Assembly (NCBI RefSeq): GCF_014699035.1
Contig: NZ_JACXAA010000017.1
Span: forward strand, 34,305-98,304
Length of the DNA stretch: 64,000 nt
Reading direction: 5' to 3'
Source of the DNA: Spirosoma validum
Lineage (GTDB): Bacteria > Bacteroidota > Bacteroidia > Cytophagales > Spirosomataceae
Position numbers and translations under genes: made by a program. Under the pieces are notes generated by a model. It did no database searches. It had not been told where the DNA came from and saw only the letters and a list, made by a program, of their open reading frames with translations. Positions 16,756 through 26,456 of this stretch are shown in pieces (within the stretch, counting starts at the first letter, position 1; each line of letters starts with the position of its first letter).

Positions 16756-19700
16756 ATGATCCTTCAGGATAGTTTTGCCAAACCTATTGGCCGCCCCATT
16801 GAAACCGTTATTAAAGCCGACGATACCAGCCACGTTGAGCAGGAAGTAAATGAGTATGTTATTACACAGGAGCTTTCCAAAAAGCTGGAGATTTTCTTTG
16901 CGGCTTATAAAGACACCTCGCCCGGCGTAGTAGCCAATGGCGTCTGGATTTCGGGCTTTTTCGGCAGTGGTAAATCGCATCTGCTGAAAATCCTGTCCTA
17001 TGTGCTCGAAAACAAAACGTATGACGGGCGTCAGATTGGGCAGGTGTTTGCCGATAAAGCGCAGGACAACGCATTACTACGGGCCGACATCCTAAACGCG
17101 GTACGCATTCCGTCCTGCTCCATTCTGTTTAATATCGATCAGAAAGCGGATGTCATTAGCAAACAGCAGCCCGACGCCATCTTGTCAGTTTTCTATAAGG
17201 TTTTCAACGACTTCATTGGCTATTACGGTGCTCAGGGACACGTAGCTGACTTCGAGCGGGCATTGGATCGGCAGGGAAATTACGAAGCCTTTAAAGAAGC
17301 GATCCAGGATCTGACGGGTCGCTCCTGGACCGATATTCGTATGGATTATGCCTGGGAAGAAGACGCGATTACGCAGGCGCTGGCTCGGGTACGTGGTAAT
17401 CAGCCAGACGATAACCGGAACGTACTGGACACGTACCACCGTGACTATAAATTATCGGTTGATGATTTTTGCCAGCGGGTGCAGGATTATATTGCCAGTC
17501 AACCCAAAGGATTTCGACTCAATTTCTTCGTGGACGAAATTGGCCAGTACATTGCTGATAACAGCAAACTTATGCTGAATCTGCAAACCATTGCTGAAAC
17601 ATTAGCTACTCGAACTAAGGGCCAATCGTGGGTACTGGTGACAGCGCAGGAAGACATGGCTCAAGTTATTGGCGATATGAATCAGCGACAGGAAAACGAC
17701 TTTTCGCGCATTCAGGCCCGCTTTGCTACACGGCTGAGTCTGACATCAGCCAACGTCGATGAAGTGATTCAGAAAAGGCTCCTGGAGAAAACGGCAGCCG
17801 CTAAGGTGCAGCTTGAACTGCGGTATGAAACGGATCGGCACAACCTGCAAACCGTATTTCAGTTCGTAGAGAGCCGAGTCTTTAAAGGCTTCCGCAACGA
17901 AGCCGACTTTGTGGATAAATACCCATTTTTACCATACCAGTTCGATCTGTTTCAGAGCACTATTCGTGGCCTATCGACCCACAATGCGTTTCAGGGGAAA
18001 CATGCGTCGGTAGGTGAACGGTCGATGCTGGGCGTTTTTCAACTGGTTGTACTGCAAATGGCTAATGGGCCAATTGGGCCGTTTGTTACGTTCGACCGGC
18101 TGTTCGATGGCATTAGTTCGACTATTCGAGGTGAGACGCAGGCTTCCATTACGCAGGCGACCAAACAGCTCGATAACGACCTGGCCAAGCAGGTGCTACG
18201 GGCGCTGTTTATGGTTAAATATGTGAAGGAGTTCAAAGCGAATCTGCGGAATATATCGATTCTGCTCACTGGCGATTTAACGACGAATCTGAAGGCCCAT
18301 GAACTAACTGTACTCGAAGCTCTGAATCTACTCGAAGCCCAAACGTATATTCAGCGTAACGGGGATACGTATGAGTTCCTGACCGATGAGGAAAAAGACA
18401 TTGAGAATGAAATTAAGGCCGTTAAGCTCGAACTGGGAGCCGATAATCGGCTGTTGAGTGACCTTCTTTTTGGCGAGATTGTCAAGGATGCCAAAATACG
18501 GTATCAACTTAATAAGCAGGATTACGACTACACGCAGAAAATCGATGGTGTAACGACCAGTGGCCGCGAGCGGGAGTTAGCCATTAATATGCTAACGCCT
18601 AACTTCGAAAACTACGATAACGAAGCCTTGATTGGGGCACACTCGATGGGAGTTAGTACGCAGCTATTTTGTAAGCTGGCTCCCGATATGCAGTTGCTGG
18701 ACGATGTACGGATGTATCTAAAAACGGATACCTATATTCGGCAGAACAATTCGTCGGCCGCTACGGATACGACCCGCCGTATCATCTCCGAGAAAGGTAC
18801 GCAGAATAGCGCCCGTCGACGAGCTTTGCAGGTAAAGCTAAACCGCCTGTTGGCCGATAGTAAAATCTGGCTGAATGGTTCGGTTCTGGATTTAGGCGTA
18901 TCCGGTGAGGGGCGCAACCGGATTAATGCAGCCGCTCAGGAATTGATACGGGTAGCGTATCCGAACCTGACGATGCTGGGCGATACAACGTATTCGGAGG
19001 AGGCTATTAAAACGACGCTCAACAGCCGCGTTGATGATCTTTTTCGAAACGATGATAGCGCCCTAGGCGAGGCCGAGCGCGATCTGCTGGCTACGTTGAA
19101 ACGACGCAAACAAGCTGCTGAACGGACGACGGTCAATGACCTCCTAACGCATTTCAATCGCAAACCGTACGGGTGGTACCCAGCCGCTACGCTGACTCTC
19201 ATCGCCCGGCTCTACAAACGGGGTAAGCTGGAAGGACGGCTGGATGCGAACTTACTGGCCGATACGGGTATGAAAGATTCCCTAACAAACAGCCGTTTGT
19301 TCGATAAAACCTTGCTGGAACCTCAGGAAGATTTTGAACCGTCGAAAGTCAAAAAACTCCGCGACCTATACACGGAATTGTTTGACGAACAGGCACCCAC
19401 GATTGAAGCCAAAGAATTGGCCATCGCATTTCAAAAACGGGCCAGGGAGCTAAAAATGGAACTTGACGGGCTACGGGCCAGTTCGGGACAATACGCTTTC
19501 CTGAATGCGCTGGCCCCTGTAACCGAACAACTAGGCAAGCTAAGTCAGAAAGAATACGCCTATCTGGTGAATCAGTCGGGGCAGTTTGCTGATACGTTGC
19601 TGGACGCCAAAGAAGACCTGATTGCGCCCATCCGTACATTTTGGAATGGGCCGCAAAAGGGTATTTTTGATCGGCTGCGCGAGTTCATCAAAGGCGATCA

Positions 19701-20376
19701 GTCGAACTTTAGCTACATCGACAGCGCGGAGCTGAATCGACTAAAAACGATTTTCGATAGCCCCAATCCCTTTGCAGGCAACCTAATGCAGGAAGCAAAA
19801 GCAGCTATGGACGTAGTGGCCGATAAGGTGAAGGCTGAAAGAGAGGCACGTCGACAGCAGGCAACCAACGCCGTGCAGCAGTGCATTGAACGGCTCCAGC
19901 AGCATGAAGATTTTGCCGGATTACTAGCTGATCAACAACGCGTTGTGCTTAAGCCGCTCAATGAATTGCTCGAAGAAATCAAACACCAACGATATATCGG
20001 TACGATAGAATCGCTGGCGCAACGAGCGCAGCAGAAGCTGACCGAACAGCTCAATGTTATTGTGAGGCTGGCTCATTCCCCCGCTGTAAAGACCCAACCA
20101 GCGAACGGGAAGCCAGATGAAGAAACACCGGCCTCATCTCCGTCCACCCAGGTTTCAAGCCAGCCCAGCCCGGCAACAGCCACGCCCGACCGGCCTCCCG
20201 TAACGTATCCGGTTCCAGCTCAGGAGCCGGTTGTTACGTATGTGAATCGACAGAGCGTAACGATTGATTTTGCTAAACCCGAATTAAAAACCGAAGACGA
20301 CGTTGATGCCTACGTCGAAGCGATGCGGGCCTCGCTGAAAGCACTGATTCAACAAAATAAACGCATCTCCCTATAG
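16756..20376 (+). CDS. brxC: BREX ATPase BrxC
   Basis: 1206 residues, the usual BrxC/PglY size. Walker A GFFGSGKS lies at residues 67-74 in the context VWISGFFGSGKSHLLKIL, which is characteristic of BrxC. An acidic strand, LNFFVDEIGQYI, fits Walker B. The last 150 residues include a Pro/Ser/Thr-rich linker and a terminal segment (TIDFAKPELKTEDDVDAYV). BrxC is the large AAA+-like ATPase of the BREX core. It is followed by a long perfect inverted repeat before pglX. Confidence 0.93.
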   Translation: MILQDSFAKPIGRPIETVIKADDTSHVEQEVNEYVITQELSKKLEIFFAAYKDTSPGVVANGVWISGFFGSGKSHLLKILSYVLENKTYDGRQIGQVFADKAQDNALLRADILNAVRIPSCSILFNIDQKADVISKQQPDAILSVFYKVFNDFIGYYGAQGHVADFERALDRQGNYEAFKEAIQDLTGRSWTDIRMDYAWEEDAITQALARVRGNQPDDNRNVLDTYHRDYKLSVDDFCQRVQDYIASQPKGFRLNFFVDEIGQYIADNSKLMLNLQTIAETLATRTKGQSWVLVTAQEDMAQVIGDMNQRQENDFSRIQARFATRLSLTSANVDEVIQKRLLEKTAAAKVQLELRYETDRHNLQTVFQFVESRVFKGFRNEADFVDKYPFLPYQFDLFQSTIRGLSTHNAFQGKHASVGERSMLGVFQLVVLQMANGPIGPFVTFDRLFDGISSTIRGETQASITQATKQLDNDLAKQVLRALFMVKYVKEFKANLRNISILLTGDLTTNLKAHELTVLEALNLLEAQTYIQRNGDTYEFLTDEEKDIENEIKAVKLELGADNRLLSDLLFGEIVKDAKIRYQLNKQDYDYTQKIDGVTTSGRERELAINMLTPNFENYDNEALIGAHSMGVSTQLFCKLAPDMQLLDDVRMYLKTDTYIRQNNSSAATDTTRRIISEKGTQNSARRRALQVKLNRLLADSKIWLNGSVLDLGVSGEGRNRINAAAQELIRVAYPNLTMLGDTTYSEEAIKTTLNSRVDDLFRNDDSALGEAERDLLATLKRRKQAAERTTVNDLLTHFNRKPYGWYPAATLTLIARLYKRGKLEGRLDANLLADTGMKDSLTNSRLFDKTLLEPQEDFEPSKVKKLRDLYTELFDEQAPTIEAKELAIAFQKRARELKMELDGLRASSGQYAFLNALAPVTEQLGKLSQKEYAYLVNQSGQFADTLLDAKEDLIAPIRTFWNGPQKGIFDRLREFIKGDQSNFSYIDSAELNRLKTIFDSPNPFAGNLMQEAKAAMDVVADKVKAEREARRQQATNAVQQCIERLQQHEDFAGLLADQQRVVLKPLNELLEEIKHQRYIGTIESLAQRAQQKLTEQLNVIVRLAHSPAVKTQPANGKPDEETPASSPSTQVSSQPSPATATPDRPPVTYPVPAQEPVVTYVNRQSVTIDFAKPELKTEDDVDAYVEAMRASLKALIQQNKRISL

Positions 20377-20434
20377 GTGAAAGAGCGAAAGAGCGAAAGC
20401 CATCCGGCAGGCTTTCGCTCTTTCGCTCTTTCAC
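20377..20434. repeat. 25-bp perfect inverted repeat between brxC and pglX
   Basis: The arm at 20377-20401 is exactly complementary to 20410-20434, with an 8-base loop (ATCCGGCA). The arms contain the internal repeat GAAAGAGC. It starts at the base after the brxC stop and ends 13 bases before the pglX ATG. No T-run follows, so it may act as an mRNA processing or stability hairpin that sets the brxC/pglX ratio, or as a weak terminator. Confidence 0.9.
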
Positions 20435-20447
20435 TCCTTCACTCTTT

Positions 20448-23400
20448 ATGAATACCAACTCACTCAAGAAATTTGCAACGGCCGCTCGCCGAAAACTCAT
20501 TACCCAGATCACCGCTAAACTGGATTATGTACTCAAAGCCGACTCGGCTGCTTTGCGCGAGCGGGCCGATGCGTTACGCCAACTGCGCGACGAGTTGACG
20601 CGTTCAACCCGCAACGAATTGATAGAACGGGTGGCCTATACCTGGTTTAACCGGTTTGTGGCCCTACGTTTTCTTGACGTGAACGATTACCAGCCGTCGG
20701 CTATTCGGGCAGTATCGCCGGTAGACGGGTTTACAACGCCCCAACTGCTAGACGAAGCCAAGCAGGGTCAGATTCCTGATGAGCTGGCGGTAGATGCCCG
20801 GCGGGTGCTGGATTTGCTCGACGGCCGACTGCCCAGCCGCGATCCTCAAAACGAAGCTTATGGCCTGCTGTTGCTGGCTACCTGCAACGCGCTCAACGTG
20901 CCACTGCCGTTTCTGTTCGAGCCGCTGGCCGACTATACTGAGCTGCTCATGCCCGACGATCTGCTATCGCCCCAGTCGGTGCTGACGGATATTCGCGACG
21001 GCATGACCGCCGACGATTGCCAGAACGTAGAGATCATCGGCTGGCTGTATCAGTTCTACATCAGCGAGCGCAAAGACACCGTGTTTGCGGCCAAAAGCAA
21101 GGTGAAAGCCGAAGACATTCCGGCGGCTACGCAATTGTTTACGCCCCGCTGGGTGGTGGAATACATGGTGCAGAACACGCTGGGCAAACTCTGGTTACGC
21201 AATAAGCCCAGCTCCGGCTTGAAAGCCCTGATGCCGTATTACCTCGAAAGCCCGTCAGAAACCACCGACATATATCTGAAACTAACCAGCCCGCAGGAAT
21301 TGACTCTGCTTGATCCGGCAGCGGGCAGCGGCCATATCCTGGTGTATGCATTTGAGTTGTTGGTCCACATTTACGAAGAAGAAGGCTACGGTCGCACCGA
21401 CATTCCTAGCCTGATTCTGCAACACAACCTGATGGGCTTCGACATTGACGAGCGGGCGGCTCAGTTAGCCAGTTTTGCCCTCGCCATGAAAGCCCGGCAG
21501 TACGACCGCCGTTTCTTCCGACGTAACGTGCAGCCGCGTGTGGTGGCCCTGCACAAACTGCAACACACCAACCCCGCCGACTGGCAGCCCGTACTGGCCG
21601 ATGCGAGCGTAACACTGACCGATACCCTTCGTGCCGACTTGACGCTGATGACCCACGCCAACAATCTCGGTGCGCTCATCCGTCCCGAAACAGGTGAAAC
21701 CACCCTGCAACAAGCCGCCAACTTAGCGAAAGCCTACGCCGATCAAAGTAGTGACCTCTTCCGCAAACCACAGGCTGAAGATCTGGCGGAAGCGTTGGCA
21801 CACCTCGCGTTGCTGGCTCGTAAGCATACGTGCGTAGTAGCAAACCCGCCGTATATGGGCGGGGCTAAAATGAACGACTTTGTAGGCAAGTTTATGGGTA
21901 AATACTACCCTGACTCAAAGGCGGATTTAATGACCGGCTTCATGGAACGTACCGAAACACTGGTACAACCCGATGGCTATGTAGGCATGATTAATCTGCC
22001 CTCGTGGATGTTTCTTTCATCGTTTGAAGCATTCCGTAAAAACCTCATACAACGCTTTAAAATTGACAGTTTGTTGCAAATGGGTCGTGGTATTTTTGGT
22101 TCTGATTTTGGTAGTGTGGCCTTTACGTTACAGTTTTCTAAACCGCCCCACGGCGACGGGGTGTACCGCCGGTTATTTGAAGAACACGTACAGGTACGGA
22201 GTATTGAAAAGATTCGAGATTTATTTCTGGATAAAACATACGGTTGTTACCACACGAAGCAGGATAATTTCGAGAAGATTCCGGGTGAGGTAATTGGCTA
22301 TTGGTTGAGCGAACAGGCTATAGGAGCGTTCGTTGGATCAAAATTGCTAAATGAAATTGGGGACCCTCGGCAAGGAATGGCAACTTGTGATAATGATAGA
22401 TTTACAAGGATGTGGTACGAAGTCACTCAAAAGAAAATTGGATGGTCATTTACTAATGGCAATGAAGCTAAAGCAAGTAATAAAAAATGGATTCCTTACA
22501 ACAAAGGCGGGGCTTATCGCAAATGGTATGGAAACCAAGATTTAGTTGTCAACTGGGAAAATGACGGAGGTGAAATCACTGAATATGTGACAAAAATGTA
22601 TGGATCTCCAAGTAAGAGAATTGCTAGTAGGTCTGAATATTTTAAAGAGTCTCTAAGCTGGTCGAAAGTTACCAGTGGGAGTTTTGCTGTGAGGTATTTT
22701 CCTAAAGGTTTCATATTTGACGTTGCTGGATGTAGCATATTTTTTAAAGATCAAGAAGACATTGGATTAGTAGCAGGTGTTTTAAATTCAACTGTTGGGA
22801 ATTTTTATTTAGGGCTGTTGTCTCCTACATTAAATTTTGAAGCTGGTACTATTGCTAAGTTTCCCTTAATAGGTGTACAAGATGCATCAGTAAACCAGAC
22901 AATAAATAGTTGCATTTCCATTTCTAGCCAAGATTGGGACGCTCGCGAAACGTCTTGGGATTTTCAAACCAACGAGTTGCTCCGTCATCGCACGGATAAT
23001 CTGTTGGCCAACGCCGTAGCGACCTACGAAACGTATTGGCAGGCAAAATTCAGCCAGCTTCACGAGGACGAAGAGGCACTCAATCGCATTTTTATTGATC
23101 TCTACGGCCTTCAGGACGAGCTAGCGCCGGATGTAGCACCGGACAATATTACCATTCTGCAACAGGAAGCCAAACCCGATGCTACCGGCAAACTCCAGTT
23201 TGATCGGCGCGAACTCATGGCGCAATTTGTGTCGTATGCCGTCGGCTGCATATTTGGTCGTTACAGCCTCAGCAAGCCGGGCTTAGTACTCGCCAGTCAG
23301 GGCCAAACCCTGGCTGATTATCAGAGAGAAGTAGAAGCAGGCGAAATCGTGGCAGACGAAAACGCATTTCAACCAGATGCTGACAACATTATTCCCATCC

Positions 23401-23981
23401 TGGATGAAGATTGGTTCGCCGATGATATTGTGTCCCGGTTTAGGGCATTTTTGCGGGCATCGTTTGGCGAAGAATCATTTAACCAGAACCTGATGTTTGT
23501 AGAAGAATGTCTGGGTATGGATCTGCGCAAGTATTTCGTTCGCTATTTCTACGACGATCACATTCGACGCTACCGGCGTCGGCCTATTTACTGGCTATTC
23601 CGGTCGCCCAAAGGGTCGTTCAGCGCACTCATCTACCTACACCGCTATACCCCAGATACCGTAGCGCGGCTGCTCAACGGCTACCTGCGCGAGTATCAGG
23701 ACAAGCTACGTAACCAGCGCGAGCAGCAGCAAACCCTTAGCCAGAGCGCTCTGGCCACTGCCGGAGAGAAAACACGTGCCCAAAAGGAAATCGACCGCCT
23801 GGATAAAGTATTGGGCGAACTTGCCCAATACGAACGCGAGGTCATTTATCCCCTCGCTACCGACCCTATCGCGATGGATCTGGACGACGGGGTACTGGTC
23901 AATTACAATCGCTTCAGCACAGCCCTCGCCCCTGTAAAAGGATTAACGGGAAAAGCGGGGGCTAGTGGAGACGATGAGTAA
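20448..23981 (+). CDS. pglX: BREX adenine-specific DNA methyltransferase PglX
   Basis: 1177 residues, the normal size for type I PglX. SAM-binding DPAAGSGH starts at residue 289 and the catalytic NPPY at residue 466 (VVANPPYMGG). The conserved segment GMATCDNDRFTRMWYEV follows near residue 640. PglX methylates host DNA for self/non-self discrimination and is needed for defence. Base composition is mosaic: line 21541-21600 counts to 67% GC, but 22381-22440 to 33% and 22561-22620 to 37%, returning to 55% by 23581-23640. The low-GC block (about 22340-22940) covers the likely target-recognition region, which suggests exchange of specificity. Confidence 0.95.
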   Translation: MNTNSLKKFATAARRKLITQITAKLDYVLKADSAALRERADALRQLRDELTRSTRNELIERVAYTWFNRFVALRFLDVNDYQPSAIRAVSPVDGFTTPQLLDEAKQGQIPDELAVDARRVLDLLDGRLPSRDPQNEAYGLLLLATCNALNVPLPFLFEPLADYTELLMPDDLLSPQSVLTDIRDGMTADDCQNVEIIGWLYQFYISERKDTVFAAKSKVKAEDIPAATQLFTPRWVVEYMVQNTLGKLWLRNKPSSGLKALMPYYLESPSETTDIYLKLTSPQELTLLDPAAGSGHILVYAFELLVHIYEEEGYGRTDIPSLILQHNLMGFDIDERAAQLASFALAMKARQYDRRFFRRNVQPRVVALHKLQHTNPADWQPVLADASVTLTDTLRADLTLMTHANNLGALIRPETGETTLQQAANLAKAYADQSSDLFRKPQAEDLAEALAHLALLARKHTCVVANPPYMGGAKMNDFVGKFMGKYYPDSKADLMTGFMERTETLVQPDGYVGMINLPSWMFLSSFEAFRKNLIQRFKIDSLLQMGRGIFGSDFGSVAFTLQFSKPPHGDGVYRRLFEEHVQVRSIEKIRDLFLDKTYGCYHTKQDNFEKIPGEVIGYWLSEQAIGAFVGSKLLNEIGDPRQGMATCDNDRFTRMWYEVTQKKIGWSFTNGNEAKASNKKWIPYNKGGAYRKWYGNQDLVVNWENDGGEITEYVTKMYGSPSKRIASRSEYFKESLSWSKVTSGSFAVRYFPKGFIFDVAGCSIFFKDQEDIGLVAGVLNSTVGNFYLGLLSPTLNFEAGTIAKFPLIGVQDASVNQTINSCISISSQDWDARETSWDFQTNELLRHRTDNLLANAVATYETYWQAKFSQLHEDEEALNRIFIDLYGLQDELAPDVAPDNITILQQEAKPDATGKLQFDRRELMAQFVSYAVGCIFGRYSLSKPGLVLASQGQTLADYQREVEAGEIVADENAFQPDADNIIPILDEDWFADDIVSRFRAFLRASFGEESFNQNLMFVEECLGMDLRKYFVRYFYDDHIRRYRRRPIYWLFRSPKGSFSALIYLHRYTPDTVARLLNGYLREYQDKLRNQREQQQTLSQSALATAGEKTRAQKEIDRLDKVLGELAQYEREVIYPLATDPIAMDLDDGVLVNYNRFSTALAPVKGLTGKAGASGDDE

Positions 23982-24089
23982 AACCAGTAGTATGCGTTCT
24001 TTATGAGTGGCTTACCGTTCACTAAATTCACTCATAACTGAATTATTTTAAACAATTTGGCATTATATTTGTCTAAAATTTGGCTGTAA

Positions 24090-24581
24090 GTGAATTTTGA
24101 GCTTATTAAAAATGATAGCCTTTCTGGTCAGAAAGCCGTTATTTACTCGGTACGTATCGAAGACGAAATTGAAACGTTGCTGGAAAAGTTTGTAGCGGAG
24201 AACGTAACTGATTATCGTGATCAGGTTCGCGAGTTGCTTTTGCGGCTACAGCAGATCGGGCATAATACGGGAGCCAGAGAAACGTTTTTCAAACCCAACG
24301 AAGGCAAGCCTGGCGATGGCATTGAAGCTTTATACGACGCAGAGAACAAGAAATTGCGGCTATACTGCATCCGAAACGGTCGGGTGGCCGTAATTGTTGG
24401 GGGCGGTGGCCCTAAAACAACACGTACCTGGCAGGAAGACCCTAAATTGAAGGTAGCCAATGAACTACTGCAACTTATATCGAAAACGATTATTCAGGCA
24501 CTCAGCGCAGGCGATCTGCGCTGGTCGGCCGACGGTCTAACCCTGGAGGGTGAATTGACCCTCGACACTGACAATTACTGA
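24090..24581 (+). CDS. RelE/HigB-like toxin
   Basis: 163 residues from a GTG start. The central part KLRLYCIRNGRVAVIVGGGGPKTTRTW, flanked by PKLKVANELL, is the pattern of a RelE/HigB-like type II toxin family of Bacteroidota. Such toxins are usually ribosome-dependent mRNA nucleases. An HTH antitoxin gene follows 36 bases downstream and a SecB-like gene follows that, so this is a three-part module in the pglX-pglZ interval. Confidence 0.7.
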   Translation: MNFELIKNDSLSGQKAVIYSVRIEDEIETLLEKFVAENVTDYRDQVRELLLRLQQIGHNTGARETFFKPNEGKPGDGIEALYDAENKKLRLYCIRNGRVAVIVGGGGPKTTRTWQEDPKLKVANELLQLISKTIIQALSAGDLRWSADGLTLEGELTLDTDNY

Positions 24582-24617
24582 GCACTACTTACCAGAACCA
24601 GCCAACATCCATTATTT

Positions 24618-25013
24618 ATGAACCTAATTGACACTCTGCTAGCTGAGGCAACGCCCCAGGAGCAACAACGCGTACACGACCGCATGATGATGGCCGCCCG
24701 CATTGCCGACGCGCTGGCGGCTAAGGGTTGGACGCAGAAACAACTGGCAAAAAAAATGAGCAAGCAGCCCTCCGAAATCAGTAAATGGCTAAGTGGTACG
24801 CACAACTTTACAACCGATACCCTCAGCGACCTTTCGCAGGTGCTGGATGTGAAATTATTGTGCGTAAAAGAAGAAGAGCCGAAGATTGTAACCCATACTG
24901 TGATTCGCTACCAGCCGGTTATGGTGTTCACAGACCGGTATAAACATACGGGGCAACCTGTAATGTGGGGCAGTTTCCAGGCAAGTATCGGACAATCCCA
25001 ACCAAATGGATAA
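24618..25013 (+). CDS. XRE/HigA-like antitoxin
   Basis: 131 residues. A canonical helix-turn-helix is visible at residues 40-65: WTQKQLAKKMSKQPSEISKW. A C-terminal tail of about 45 residues (IRYQPVMVFTDRYKHTG) follows the DNA-binding part. Tails of this sort are the chaperone-dependent segment in toxin-antitoxin-chaperone systems (known for Mycobacterium HigBA-SecB). It neutralises the preceding toxin and probably represses its own operon. Its stop overlaps the next gene by eight bases. Confidence 0.8.
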   Translation: MNLIDTLLAEATPQEQQRVHDRMMMAARIADALAAKGWTQKQLAKKMSKQPSEISKWLSGTHNFTTDTLSDLSQVLDVKLLCVKEEEPKIVTHTVIRYQPVMVFTDRYKHTGQPVMWGSFQASIGQSQPNG

Positions 25014-25452
25014 TATGGTAGACGAAAGCGCTGTAACAATAGGGTTTCAAATTAAAGAAATTCGGGTCAGTTCATTTACCATTAATGAAAGCCTGATGAA
25101 CGAAGATGCCGAGATAGGATTTGGCATTTTGTTACAGCATTTATTTGATTCAGAACATAGCGAGCAGATTGTCCAGGTTGAAATAGAAGCTGGTACATCG
25201 CCAGAACAGGCTCCTATGGTTGTGCTGCATTCCGCCTGTCACTACCATCTAACCGGCTACCAGGACTGGCTACAAAGTCAGCCGGAAGGGCACCGTATAC
25301 CTGGGATATTGCCATCTGGTCTGGCCACGGCCTTAAACTCAATTTCTATCTCCACAACGCGTGGCGTATTGTTCGAGCGTTTACGCGGAACTAGTCTTCA
25401 AAACGTTGTATTACCCATTATTGATCCGTCGGCTTTTCAGCCAGCCGGTTAA
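25006..25452 (+). CDS. SecB-like chaperone of a toxin-antitoxin module
   Basis: 148 residues, ATG overlapping the antitoxin stop (ATGGATAA). The order of segments fits the SecB fold: an N-terminal strand FQIKEIRVSSFTI, a middle VQVEIEAG, then a helix ISISTTRGVLFERLRGT closing with VVLPIIDPSAF, like the end of SecB (LLLAPVNF). With the two upstream genes it makes a TAC-type module in which the chaperone protects an unstable antitoxin. The assignment is by pattern and position; alternative: an unrelated small protein of the same operon. A terminator follows at once. Confidence 0.6.
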   Translation: MDNMVDESAVTIGFQIKEIRVSSFTINESLMNEDAEIGFGILLQHLFDSEHSEQIVQVEIEAGTSPEQAPMVVLHSACHYHLTGYQDWLQSQPEGHRIPGILPSGLATALNSISISTTRGVLFERLRGTSLQNVVLPIIDPSAFQPAG

Positions 25453-25473
25453 TCCTGCTGATAATCGATTTTC

Positions 25474-25504
25474 AAAAGCCTCTGACTACTATCAGGGGCT
25501 TTTT
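25474..25504 (+). terminator. Rho-independent terminator after the TA-chaperone module
   Basis: A 12-bp stem (one G-T pair) AAAAGCCTCTGA / TCAGGGGCTTTT encloses the loop CTACTA and ends in a T-run. It separates the TA-chaperone module from the cassette downstream, so pglZ and brxL need readthrough or another promoter. Confidence 0.8.
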
Positions 25505-25620
25505 GCGTAAAAAAACAGGTAGAAGACAGCGTAAATACGGGAAATTTCCCGGTGCGGTGCGGTATGGGAAGGACGTAGCTTTGAATGGTCAAAGTTCATA
25601 CCTCAGAATCTACCAATATA

Positions 25621-26423
25621 TGGCACGTGCAAAAGGAATTGGTTTCCACAAAGTGTTCAAACTGGGCAAAGCCCGTGCTCGAAAGGACCCCCGGACACTA
25701 GAGTTCAGCAAGTTGATGAAAGCCCCATTCGATCTGGTGATACCGGACGCCTACGATTTTGACGTCAAACATTCTGGTATTCCAACCCCTATGTTTGCTA
25801 ATGACAAACTCGGTGATTGCGTCATAGCTGGACGTGCACATCATACACTACGTTTTGAAGTAATCGAACAGAATCAAATCATTTCAATCAGCGATCAGGA
25901 TGTAATTAGTGAATATTTTCTGGAAACAGGCGGAATTGATACTGGCGTGGTTGTGCTTGATTCACTAAATCGGTGGCGTAATACGGGTTGGCTGGCAGCT
26001 GATCAGCAACTAACCATCAGTGCGTTTGCTCAGCTTAATCCAGGCAATCCCGATGAAGTAAAAAACGCCATTTTCATGGATGTAGGTGTTGGCATCGGGT
26101 TGCTAATACCCAAATCGGCCAAAGGACAAATAGATAGTGGCCAACCGTGGGAAGTTGTCGATGGTCCTGCTGGGTCGCCCAACTCGTGGGGTGGCCATTA
26201 TGTATATGTTTCGGGATATACGGCACAGGGCCCCGTTTGTGTTACCTGGGGTCGCAAGCAGCAAATGACCTGGAATTTCCTTCGTACCTACTGCGATGAG
26301 GCATATGCAGTATTTGACGCGCTTAATACAAAAAAATTGAAGGTAGGATTGAGAGTAAACCTACTGACTGATTTTTTGAGAGTAAATCCACCTACTTCGA
26401 TCACCGCACCTATTTCGTACTAA
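25621..26423 (+). CDS. Papain-like cysteine-peptidase-fold protein
   Basis: 267 residues from ATG 25621. A longer frame opens at TTG 25503, but that lies in the T-run of a terminator. The motif KLGDCVIAGRAHHTL places a Cys at the start of a helix, as in papain-fold enzymes. SWGGHYVYVSGY supplies the His and CVTWGRKQQMTW follows, a Cys-His arrangement seen in C1/C39-like families. There is no signal peptide. It is the first gene of a three-gene cassette between the TA module and pglZ. Peptidase activity and substrate are unknown. Confidence 0.6.
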
Positions 26424-26456
26424 GACGCCGTACAATCCCACAAACACTAATCAATT

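Noticed and set aside
20448..23981. Many long minus-strand and alternate-frame ORFs over pglX, brxC and the secreted protein genes
   Set aside because: They are shadows of GC-rich coding genes, lack domains and conserved starts, and have Arg/Ser/Pro-rich composition.
24061..24089. TATATTTG as a Bacteroidota -7 box before the toxin gene
   Set aside because: No TTG-type -33 element at the right distance, so it was not listed as a promoter.
25503..25620. Extended N-terminus of the papain-like protein from TTG 25503
   Set aside because: The TTG lies in the T-run of a strong terminator; the ATG at 25621 is more plausible.
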